A stretch of 64,000 bases of DNA from Ruegeria profundi (lineage in GTDB: Bacteria > Pseudomonadota > Alphaproteobacteria > Rhodobacterales > Rhodobacteraceae): the NCBI RefSeq assembly GCF_001507545.1, contig NZ_LQBP01000004.1, positions 310,001-374,000 on the forward strand. The letters are read 5' to 3'. Below the pieces are notes generated by a model. The model did no database searches. It saw only the letters and a list, made by a program, of their open reading frames with translations, and was not told where the DNA came from. Positions 57,508-64,000 of the stretch are shown here, in pieces. A program made the position numbers and the translations under genes. Within the stretch, counting starts at the first letter, position 1. Each line of letters starts with the position of its first letter.

Positions 57508-58428
57508 ATGACAACCCTTGTATTTGGCCACAAATCCCCCGACACCGACTCGACAGGATCGCCGATCCTGTGGGCGTGGTACCTGAACGAAGTCAAAGGC
57601 GAAAAAGCCGAAGCGGTGCTGCTGGGCGAACCCAACACCGAGGCCGCTTTCCTGCTGCAACGCTGGGATCTGCCCAAGCCGCGCATCATCGACGATGTCG
57701 AGGCGGAAACTCCGGTTGTTATCGTCGACACGAACAACCCGGCAGAGTTGCCCGCCAGCATCAACAGCGCCGACATTCGCGCCATCATCGACCACCACAA
57801 GCTGGTCGGCGGGCTGGAAACCAAAGGTCCGATCGACATCACAGTGCGCCCGCTGGCCTGCACTGCAACGATCATGGTCGACCTGATGGGCGATGACGCG
57901 GCCAAAATGCCTGACTGGGCAAAAGGAACTGCCCTGACCTGCATCCTGTCTGACACGCTGGAATTCCGCTCGCCCACCACCACCCCGCATGATCGATATG
58001 TGGCCGAGAAACTGGCCGCCGATCTGGGTCTGGACATCGCGGCCTATGCTGCCGACATGTTCGCGGCCAAGTCGGATGTCTCGTCCTTCTCAGACGCCGA
58101 ACTGATCCGCATGGACAGCAAGGAATACGAGGTGGACGGCACCAAGTTCCGCGTCTCGGTTCTGGAAACCACCGCTCCGGGCGTTGTCCTGGACCGCAAG
58201 GCAAGCCTGGCAGGGTCGATGGCAGAGGTCGCCAAGGAAGACGGCGTTGATCAGGTTCTGCTGTTCGTGGTCGACATCCTGAACGAAGAGGCCACCCTGC
58301 TGGTTCCCAACGATCTGGTTAAAGGCGTGGCTGAGAAAAGCTTTGGCGCATCGGTCGAAGGTGACGCGGTGGTCCTGCCCGGTATCATGAGCCGCAAAAA
58401 GCAGATCATTCCAAACCTCAAGGTCTGA
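57508..58428 (+). CDS. ppaC: Manganese-dependent inorganic pyrophosphatase (family II)
   Basis: A 306-residue DHH-type pyrophosphatase that hydrolyses PPi in the cytoplasm. The metal ligands are H8, D12 and D14 in FGHKSPDTDS, D74 in VDTNN and the DHH at 95-97. The C-terminal DHHA2 domain carries GIMSRKKQIIP with the substrate-binding R/K residues. Without regulatory CBS domains. Full length. Confidence 0.96.
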   Translation: MTTLVFGHKSPDTDSTGSPILWAWYLNEVKGEKAEAVLLGEPNTEAAFLLQRWDLPKPRIIDDVEAETPVVIVDTNNPAELPASINSADIRAIIDHHKLVGGLETKGPIDITVRPLACTATIMVDLMGDDAAKMPDWAKGTALTCILSDTLEFRSPTTTPHDRYVAEKLAADLGLDIAAYAADMFAAKSDVSSFSDAELIRMDSKEYEVDGTKFRVSVLETTAPGVVLDRKASLAGSMAEVAKEDGVDQVLLFVVDILNEEATLLVPNDLVKGVAEKSFGASVEGDAVVLPGIMSRKKQIIPNLKV

Positions 58429-58442
58429 ACGCACTCCAGGCA

Positions 58443-58474
58443 AAAATAAAGGCGTCCTTCCGGACGCCTTCGTT
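58443..58474. terminator. Bidirectional terminator between ppaC and the GFA gene
   Basis: Stem GGCGTCC/GGACGCC (58451-58457 with 58462-58468) with a TTCC loop. On the minus strand it is followed by TTTATTTTTG, on the plus strand by TTCGTT. It overlaps the stop region of the GFA-family gene. Confidence 0.65.
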
Positions 58475-58880
58475 ACATAGGTGGCATGCCCTCAAAGCTG
58501 GGCATGCCGTCCGGGATCACGTGGAAATCCTGCTTTTCCGCAACAAAGACCGCAGCACTTGCCCCACCGAAAACAGATGGGTCATCCAGAGTTCCGATCT
58601 TCAGGATCACCGGGTCCACGCCCGGACGAAGCGTGGTGAGGTGTGTTCCGCAGTCCGCGCAAAACTCACGCGTGACCGCCAAGGCGCGATCGGTACGTGT
58701 ATACTGTTTCGGTGCTCCCGCAATGTATTTGAACCCGTCGCGCGGCAAAAGCACGAACAGGTTGGGCCCTCCACCCGACACATGCTGGCACGCCCGGCAA
58801 TGGCACTGGCCTTTGAAGATCGGCTCGCCCTCGGCCCGATACCGCACTGCGCCGCAATAGCATCCACCTTCCACAATCAT
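58473..58880 (-). CDS. GFA family (glutathione-dependent formaldehyde-activating fold) protein
   Basis: A 135-residue zinc protein of the GFA/Gfa-like family. Zinc-type Cys are C7 and C9 (GGCYCGAV), C26/C28/C31 (CHCRACQ) and C74/C77 (CADCGTH). Members bind glutathione and formaldehyde or are uncharacterised. The start ATG has AAGGAG 7 bases upstream. It is divergent from the AraC-type regulator, 87 bases apart. Confidence 0.88.
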   Translation of the reverse strand: MIVEGGCYCGAVRYRAEGEPIFKGQCHCRACQHVSGGGPNLFVLLPRDGFKYIAGAPKQYTRTDRALAVTREFCADCGTHLTTLRPGVDPVILKIGTLDDPSVFGGASAAVFVAEKQDFHVIPDGMPSFEGMPPM

Positions 58881-58967
58881 CAGTGATCTCCTTTTTTGAC
58901 GACTATGGACAAGGTTCCGCAAAGCGGGCAGTGTCATGATTGACATTATTAGGACCAATATGGACAA

Positions 58968-59894
58968 ATGCAGACTGTTCAGGTCGTGATCCTGCACCCC
59001 ACCCCGTGCCAGATGTCGAGCTTGTTCATCACGAGCGAAATGCTGGACACCGCAAACCGGGTCGCCCGCTTTCATGGAAGCGAAACGCGGTTCCATTCCA
59101 CTGTTCTCACGCCTGAGAACTGTGGTCCGGTTTCAGAGTCCCCGGATCTTATCATCCTGCCCGGCCTCGGCACCGCCACCGAACCCGAGGTCAGGGCGAC
59201 AATGGGCCTAGGCAGTTTTTCAACCTTGGTTGATGCGTTAAAAAACCTTGCAGGGCCGGAAACGGTCGTTGCAGGGGCCTGCTCGGGCTGCTTTGCGCTC
59301 GGGGCTGCAGGCCTGTTGGACAGGCGTAAAGTAACGACAACGTGGTGGCTGGCCCCTCTGCTGCAATCCCTGTTTCCTTTGGCGCGCCTTCAGTCCGGCG
59401 AGTTGGTTGTTCAGGATGGCAATCTTGTCACCGCGGGCGCGTCGTTTTCACAAATCGACCTCATGTTGTCGCTTATCGAGTGGTTTGCCGGTCTGGCTAT
59501 TGCCGAAGACTGCCGGCGGTTTCTGTTGGCGGACAATCGGCCCAGCCAGCTTCCCTACATTTCCGTCGCGACGCTGGTCGCGGGCCACCCTGCCCTGCAA
59601 AAGGCCGAACTGTATGTCAGGCGCAACCTGATGCAACAGATAAGCCTTGCCGAGTTATCTGAGGCGGCCGGTCTGACACCCAGAACCTTTTCGCGCAGGT
59701 TATCGAAGGCTACGGCGCTGACCCCATCAGGTTTCATGCAAACCATTCGGGTGACTGAGGCGATCCGCCTTGCGCGCTCGGGCAAACGCACTCACGAGGA
59801 AATTGCGGAACGTGTGGGATATGCGGATAGCACAGCATTGCGCAGAATCGTCCGTAAGCGAACCGGTCAGACCCTGGAAAGTTTTCGCCGCTGA
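58968..59894 (+). CDS. AraC-type regulator with DJ-1/PfpI-like N-terminal domain
   Basis: A 308-residue GlxA-type regulator. The N-terminal DJ-1/PfpI-like domain has LIILPGLGT, the nucleophile-elbow-like ACSGCFALGAAGLLD and TTTWWLAPLL, where GlxA proteins often have TTHW. The C-terminal AraC HTH pair shows ISLAELSEAAGLTPRTFSRRLSK and THEEIAERVGYADSTALRRIVRKRTG. It probably regulates the divergent GFA gene or itself. Effector unknown. Confidence 0.9.
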   Translation: MQTVQVVILHPTPCQMSSLFITSEMLDTANRVARFHGSETRFHSTVLTPENCGPVSESPDLIILPGLGTATEPEVRATMGLGSFSTLVDALKNLAGPETVVAGACSGCFALGAAGLLDRRKVTTTWWLAPLLQSLFPLARLQSGELVVQDGNLVTAGASFSQIDLMLSLIEWFAGLAIAEDCRRFLLADNRPSQLPYISVATLVAGHPALQKAELYVRRNLMQQISLAELSEAAGLTPRTFSRRLSKATALTPSGFMQTIRVTEAIRLARSGKRTHEEIAERVGYADSTALRRIVRKRTGQTLESFRR

Positions 59895-59935
59895 AGACTT
59901 TCCTTTTCGATGGTCAATACATGGGGGTTGATGCA

Positions 59936-59941
59936 TATAAC
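59936..59941 (+). promoter_or_regulatory. -10-like TATAAC before the HAD gene
   Basis: TATAAC followed by GC, as at carB and ppaC, lies 30 bases before the HAD ATG. The -35 region is poor. Confidence 0.3.
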
Positions 59942-59971
59942 GCAGGACTCAGTTTACCCGGACCGTGCATC

Positions 59972-60847
59972 ATGACCCAAATCCTCTCGTCGCTCTCTGA
60001 AATCTCTGACCGTTACAAAGCGTTGTTCGTTGATCTTTGGGGGTGCGTCCATAATGGCATCACGGCCTTCCCCGAAGCCGTCGCTGCCTTGCAGGATTAC
60101 CGCGCAAAGGGTGGAGTTGTGGTACTGCTCACAAACTCTCCAAAACCCCGTGCGGGCGTGGCGGAACAATTGGTGCAGTTCAAAGTCCCTGCGGACGCCT
60201 ATGACACAATCGCGACCAGCGGAGATTCAGCGCGGTCCGCGATGTTTCGCGGGGCTGTCGGGCACAAAGTTTACTTCATGGGGGAATGGGAACGCGACGC
60301 CGGGTTCTTTGAGCCGTTGAAGCTGTTGCATCACCCGATCAAAATTGAGCGTGTGCCTCTGGACCAAGCCGAGGGGATTGTGTGCTGCGGTCCGTTTGAT
60401 CCGATGGCCGACCCTTCCGTGAACCGCCCGGATTTCCTGTATGCCAAGACGAAGGGTATGAAACTGCTTTGCGCTAACCCCGATATCGTTGTCGACCGGG
60501 GCGAGGTGCGGGAATGGTGTGCCGGGGCGCTGGCAAGGCTTTACACAGAAATGAGCGGTGAGAGCCTTTATTTCGGCAAACCCCACCCACCGATCTACGA
60601 TCTGGCCCGCCGCAGGTTGCAGGAACTTGGCCACGACATCCCGAACGGCGACATTCTGGCGATTGGCGACGGCCCGCATACCGACATTCTGGGCGCTATG
60701 GGAGAGGGAATTGATTCCCTGTTTATCTCGGGTGGATTGGCCGCCGCCGAGACAAAAACCGAGCATCACCCACACCATGACTCCTTAAGTGAATATATCC
60801 AAAAGGAAAAAATTAATCCCACCTATACAATCGGTCGTCTGCGATAG
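59972..60847 (+). CDS. HAD superfamily protein, subclass IIA
   Basis: A 291-residue HAD-IIA protein of the TIGR01459 type. The nucleophile D21 stands in FVDLWGCVHNG, where the second Asp of the usual DxD is Trp (D-L-W). LLTNSPKPRAGV is motif II, and IGDGPHTDILGA is motif IV. The loss of the general-acid Asp makes classic phosphatase action doubtful, but it is typical of this subgroup. It ends about 100 bases before the MaoC gene. Confidence 0.88.
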   Translation: MTQILSSLSEISDRYKALFVDLWGCVHNGITAFPEAVAALQDYRAKGGVVVLLTNSPKPRAGVAEQLVQFKVPADAYDTIATSGDSARSAMFRGAVGHKVYFMGEWERDAGFFEPLKLLHHPIKIERVPLDQAEGIVCCGPFDPMADPSVNRPDFLYAKTKGMKLLCANPDIVVDRGEVREWCAGALARLYTEMSGESLYFGKPHPPIYDLARRRLQELGHDIPNGDILAIGDGPHTDILGAMGEGIDSLFISGGLAAAETKTEHHPHHDSLSEYIQKEKINPTYTIGRLR

Positions 60848-60947
60848 TCAGAAAAAGCTTGATTTTCTGCGACTGCGAAGTAATAAAGTTACCGAACTAG
60901 GGTGGCTTGTGTTTTTTTGTTGCCCGAAGAACGAAAGCGAGGGTGAC

Positions 60948-61391
60948 ATGTTGGACAATCTTCCACGCGGCACAATCTGTATTGAAGACATCGAAATGGG
61001 CATGAGCCGCCACCTGCGCAAAGTGGTGACAGACGAAGATATCGAGATGTTCGCGCAGGTGTCGACAGACCGGAATCCGGTGCATCTGGATGACGATTAC
61101 GCCCGCGACACAATTTTCGAGGGGCGCATCGCACATGGGATGCTAACTGCGGGTCTGATCTCGGCCGTGATTGGCGAACAGCTTCCCGGACACGGTACGG
61201 TCTATTTGGGCCAGTCGTTGAAATTCCTCGCTCCGGTCCGGCCGGGCGACATGGTCTATGCCGAGGTCAAAGTGACCGATATCGACTTTTCCAAACGTCG
61301 GGTGAAGCTGGATTGTCACTGTGCTGTGGACGGCAAAAAGGTGCTGATTGGCGAGGCAATGGTGCTCGCCCCCTCTCGTAAGTTCGACTGA
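60948..61391 (+). CDS. MaoC family hydratase ((R)-specific enoyl-CoA hydratase-like)
   Basis: A 147-residue single-hotdog MaoC protein. The active-site Asp41 and His46 sit in DRNPVHLDDDYA, followed by GRIAHGMLTAGLISAVIGEQLPG. PhaJ-type enzymes hydrate enoyl-CoA to (R)-3-hydroxyacyl-CoA for polyhydroxyalkanoate synthesis. The ATG at 60948 has GAGGG upstream; an upstream frame to 60789 is unlikely. Substrate unresolved. Confidence 0.9.
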   Translation: MLDNLPRGTICIEDIEMGMSRHLRKVVTDEDIEMFAQVSTDRNPVHLDDDYARDTIFEGRIAHGMLTAGLISAVIGEQLPGHGTVYLGQSLKFLAPVRPGDMVYAEVKVTDIDFSKRRVKLDCHCAVDGKKVLIGEAMVLAPSRKFD

Positions 61392-61561
61392 TCGTTCGAA
61401 AAGAGTATCCCAAAGTTCGAACTCTGATCGCCAATGCAGGCGATACGCAGGCTCTCGCGGCTTGCGGCCAATTCCGGCCCGACGGAAGGGCACAAAGCAT
61501 TTTTGCCCGGCGCAAAGATGAGGTGCTTGAATATGGCTGAGAGGAACAGTACCCACACCTC

Positions 61562-62494
61562 ATGCATATCATCCGGGACTATCAGTTTATCGAACCTCAG
61601 GACCGCGGCGCCAGCGTGGCGATCGGGAATTTTGACGGCGTCCATCTCGGCCATCAGTCGGTGATTGAACTGGCGCGCAATGCGGACCCGGATGCTCCTC
61701 TTGGCGTGTTGACGTTTGAACCGCATCCCAGGGAATACTTCGCGCCGGACGCCCCCCCATTTCGCCTGATGCGTGGTAATACACGCGCGCACCGGTTGGA
61801 AAAGCTGGGTGTTCAGAAACTCTATGAACTGCCCTTCAATGCCGCTTTGGCCGGGCTTACCCCCGAAGAATTTGCCCGCATCGTGATCTGCGACGGGCTG
61901 GGCCTGTCACATGTTGTGGTGGGTGCGGATTTCTGTTTCGGCAAAGGGCGCAGCGGGACGGCTGACGACATCCTGCGATTTGGCCAGCAAATGGGCTTTG
62001 GCGTCACCATTGCCCCCTTGATGCAGCGATCCGAAAATGTCGTGTCGTCCACCGCAATCCGCACCGCACTGACCGAAGGCCGCCCCCGCGATGCGGCCAC
62101 CATGCTGGGCCACTGGCACCGGATCGAAGGTGAAGTGATCGGCGGCGAGCAGCGTGGACGCGAACTGGGTTTTCCCACTGCAAACATGTCCATCGAGGGG
62201 CTGCACCCGCCGAAATTCGGTGTCTACGCGGTGCTGGTCGATGTGCTGGACGGCCCTCATCAGGGCAGCTACCACGGGGCGGCCTCGGTCGGGGTGCGGC
62301 CAATGTTCAATGGCGAAGTGCCCAATATCGAAACTTTCCTATTCGATTTCTCTGGCGACCTTTACGGCTCAACCCTGTCGGTGGCGCTGGTCGAGTATCT
62401 ACGACCTGAGATGAAATTTGACGGTTTGAACGGTCTGATCGCACAGATGGATACCGATTGCGATCAAGCCCGCACCCATCTGGCGGCGCTATGA
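61562..62494 (+). CDS. ribF: Bifunctional riboflavin kinase / FAD synthetase
   Basis: A 310-residue RibF that phosphorylates riboflavin to FMN and adenylylates it to FAD. The N-terminal adenylyltransferase has GNFDGVHLGH (22-31), FEPHPREYF and SSTAIRTAL; the C-terminal kinase has GRELGFPTANM and GVRPMFNGEVPNIETFLFDF. No FMN riboswitch is evident in the 170 bases upstream. It overlaps the next gene by ATGA. Confidence 0.96.
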   Translation: MHIIRDYQFIEPQDRGASVAIGNFDGVHLGHQSVIELARNADPDAPLGVLTFEPHPREYFAPDAPPFRLMRGNTRAHRLEKLGVQKLYELPFNAALAGLTPEEFARIVICDGLGLSHVVVGADFCFGKGRSGTADDILRFGQQMGFGVTIAPLMQRSENVVSSTAIRTALTEGRPRDAATMLGHWHRIEGEVIGGEQRGRELGFPTANMSIEGLHPPKFGVYAVLVDVLDGPHQGSYHGAASVGVRPMFNGEVPNIETFLFDFSGDLYGSTLSVALVEYLRPEMKFDGLNGLIAQMDTDCDQARTHLAAL

Positions 62495-62964
62495 CGACAG
62501 ACCCTATTGATCGCAATGGTCTGGGTCACCGGTTCTGGGAACGCAAACCACTGACCAAGATGAACCAGCGCGAATGGGAGGCGCTGTGCGATGGCTGTGG
62601 CAAGTGCTGCCTGAACAAGCTGGAGGACGAAGATACTGGCGAGGTCGCTCTGACCTGCGTTGCCTGTCGTCTGCTGGATGATGAGACGTGCCGCTGCACG
62701 CAATATGACATCCGCCACCAGTTTGTGCCGGAATGCATTGTGATGAAGCCAGACAACATCGACGACCACGCCTATTGGCTGCCGCAAACCTGCGCTTACC
62801 GTCTGCTGTGGGAGGGCAAACCCCTATACGACTGGCATCCTTTGATCTCCGGTACGCCAGACAGCGTGCACGCCGCCGGAGTCTCGGTCAAGGATCGCAC
62901 GATATCCGAGTTCGAAACCCCCATCGAAGAGTGGGAAGACTATATCATCGAGGAGCCCAGCTAA
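62491..62964 (+). CDS. YcgN-like cysteine-cluster protein (UPF0260)
   Basis: A 157-residue YcgN/UPF0260 protein. The Cys-rich core is LCDGCGKCCLNKLEDEDTGEVALTCVACRLLDDETCRCTQYD, followed by PECIVMKPDN and TCAYRLLWEGKPLYDWHPL. The Cys pattern suggests iron-sulfur or zinc binding; function unknown. It overlaps ribF by ATGA and the threonine aldolase by TAATG, so the three are one operon. Confidence 0.9.
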   Translation: MTTDPIDRNGLGHRFWERKPLTKMNQREWEALCDGCGKCCLNKLEDEDTGEVALTCVACRLLDDETCRCTQYDIRHQFVPECIVMKPDNIDDHAYWLPQTCAYRLLWEGKPLYDWHPLISGTPDSVHAAGVSVKDRTISEFETPIEEWEDYIIEEPS

Positions 62965-63998
62965 TGTATTTCGCTTCTGACAACTCTGGCCCGGTCCATC
63001 CCAAGGTCTTGGCCGCATTGAACGAAGCCAACCTGGGCTATCAAATGGCGTATGGTGCGGACACTCTGATGAACGAAGTGCGTGATCGCATTCGCGGTAT
63101 CTTTGAAGCCCCCGGCGCGGCGGTCTATCTGGTGGCCACCGGGACGGCGGCGAATTCGCTGGCGCTGGCGACTTTGGCGAACCCTTGGGATACAATTTTT
63201 TGCTCACCGGTGGCGCATATCCATGAGGATGAGTGCAACGCGCCGGAGTTTTACACCGGAGCCAAGCTGACGCTTGTTCCCGGCGGCGACAAGATGGACC
63301 CCGAGGCCCTGCGGCGATCAATTCTGGCTGAAGAAACACGCGGCGTACATGGCCCACAGCGTGGGCCGGTGTCTATCACGCAAGTCACCGAGCGCGGCTC
63401 GGTCTATTCGCTGGCGGAATTACAAGCGCTGTGCAGTGTGGCCAAGGAATACAACCTGCCTGTGCATCTTGATGGAGCGCGCTTTACCAACGCGCTGGTG
63501 GCGCTGAATTGTTCCCCGGCCGAGATGACATGGAAATCAGGCGTGGACGCGGTCAGCTTTGGCGGTACGAAAAACGGATTGATGGGGGTCGAGGCGGTTG
63601 TTTTTTTCGACGAAGCCAAAGCCTGGGAATTCGAACTGCGGCGCAAACGCGGGGCACATTTGTTCTCGAAGCATCGGTATCTTTCGGCGCAGATGGCGGC
63701 CTATCTGCGGGACGATCTTTGGCTGACCATGGCGCGTCAGGCCAATGCCAACTGTGCGCGTCTGGCTGACGGGTTGCGCGCGAAAGGCGCAACCTTTCTG
63801 CACGAACCGCAGGCCAATATGATCTTCGCCCAGTTTTCCCGCGCCCGGCACAAGCAACTGCATGAGGCCGGGGCGGTCTATCACCTGTGGGGGGCCGATC
63901 TGAGCGGCGCAGATGACGAAGAAATTCTCACCTGCCGCCTGGTTTGTGACTGGTCGATCGGTGACGACGATATCGACCGATTCCTTGCCCTGCTTTGA
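62964..63998 (+). CDS. Low-specificity L-threonine aldolase
   Basis: A 344-residue PLP fold-type I enzyme that splits threonine to glycine and acetaldehyde. PLP Lys203 is in SFGGTKNG, H85 stacks on the ring (PVAHIHEDE) and D170 is in VHLDGAR. N-terminal MYFASDNSGPVHPKVLAAL supports the start at 62964. It ends 2 bases before the window edge. Stereochemistry (L-allo or low specificity) is not fixed by sequence. Confidence 0.93.
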   Translation: MYFASDNSGPVHPKVLAALNEANLGYQMAYGADTLMNEVRDRIRGIFEAPGAAVYLVATGTAANSLALATLANPWDTIFCSPVAHIHEDECNAPEFYTGAKLTLVPGGDKMDPEALRRSILAEETRGVHGPQRGPVSITQVTERGSVYSLAELQALCSVAKEYNLPVHLDGARFTNALVALNCSPAEMTWKSGVDAVSFGGTKNGLMGVEAVVFFDEAKAWEFELRRKRGAHLFSKHRYLSAQMAAYLRDDLWLTMARQANANCARLADGLRAKGATFLHEPQANMIFAQFSRARHKQLHEAGAVYHLWGADLSGADDEEILTCRLVCDWSIGDDDIDRFLALL

Positions 63999-64000
63999 CG

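Noticed and set aside
61392..61561. FMN riboswitch before ribF
   Set aside because: The 170-base gap lacks the conserved multi-stem junction sequence of the RFN element.

Overview
The window is 64 kb of ordinary chromosome from an alphaproteobacterium, most likely a marine Rhodobacteraceae of the Roseobacter group. This rests on the moderately high GC content, on family-typical small proteins (DUF1150, DUF1467, DUF2161, YdcH/DUF465, DUF6455 and YHS proteins), on a fused sulfate adenylyltransferase/APS kinase, on a CIRCE-controlled groESL, and on many ATGA or TGATG stop/start overlaps. I found no rRNA, tRNA, CRISPR array, prophage or insertion sequence. The first gene is cut by the left edge.

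Layout. 1-5 kb: an ornithine cyclodeaminase-family end, suhB, the divergent metR/metF pair, a J-domain protein and a YHS protein. 5-8 kb: a YghU-type glutathione transferase, an SseB-like protein and a uracil-DNA glycosylase-family protein. 7.8-12.3 kb: a surface-polysaccharide block (kpsT-like ATPase, kpsE-like export protein, kdsA, phosphomannomutase) without the ABC permease. 12.4-20 kb: AsmA, rimO, small envelope proteins, dgkA, a CDGSH iron-sulfur protein facing three tandem DUF6455 proteins, a YigZ protein, an M48 lipoprotein peptidase and DUF167. 20-31 kb: nitroreductase, EI24 membrane protein, DUF1467, methylmalonyl-CoA epimerase, a response regulator, aspS, a CPBP protein, pabC/pabB and carB. 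31-40 kb: a second FabH-like synthase, a small HTH-like protein, tdk preceded by a structured leader, a hydroxyacid dehydrogenase-csaA-proC operon, YbjN, UbiK, and the coupled lgt-midA-pgeF operon. 40-47 kb: three tiny overlapping ORFs and a Hint-domain protein, an Lrp regulator divergent from trxB, a membrane adenylate cyclase with a ferredoxin domain, and sat-cysC. 47-57 kb: a GT10-like glycosyltransferase with PhzF, DUF1150/Hsp20, YdcH, purEK, an orphan phnM with an alpha/beta hydrolase, an EamA transporter, groESL with CIRCE, and DUF2161. 57-64 kb: Mn-dependent pyrophosphatase, a GFA protein divergent from a DJ-1/AraC regulator, a HAD protein, MaoC, ribF, a YcgN-like protein and threonine aldolase.

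Most of the window is housekeeping. The items most worth a second look are the redox/heme-anchored adenylate cyclase, the DUF6455 trio beside a CDGSH protein, the tiny-ORF cassette before the Hint gene, the unexplained RNA-like fold upstream of tdk, the capsule-export genes without a permease, a nested dyad operator between metR and metF, and a probable leaderless rimO transcript. All family assignments come from reading motifs and from memory of the families; no search was run.
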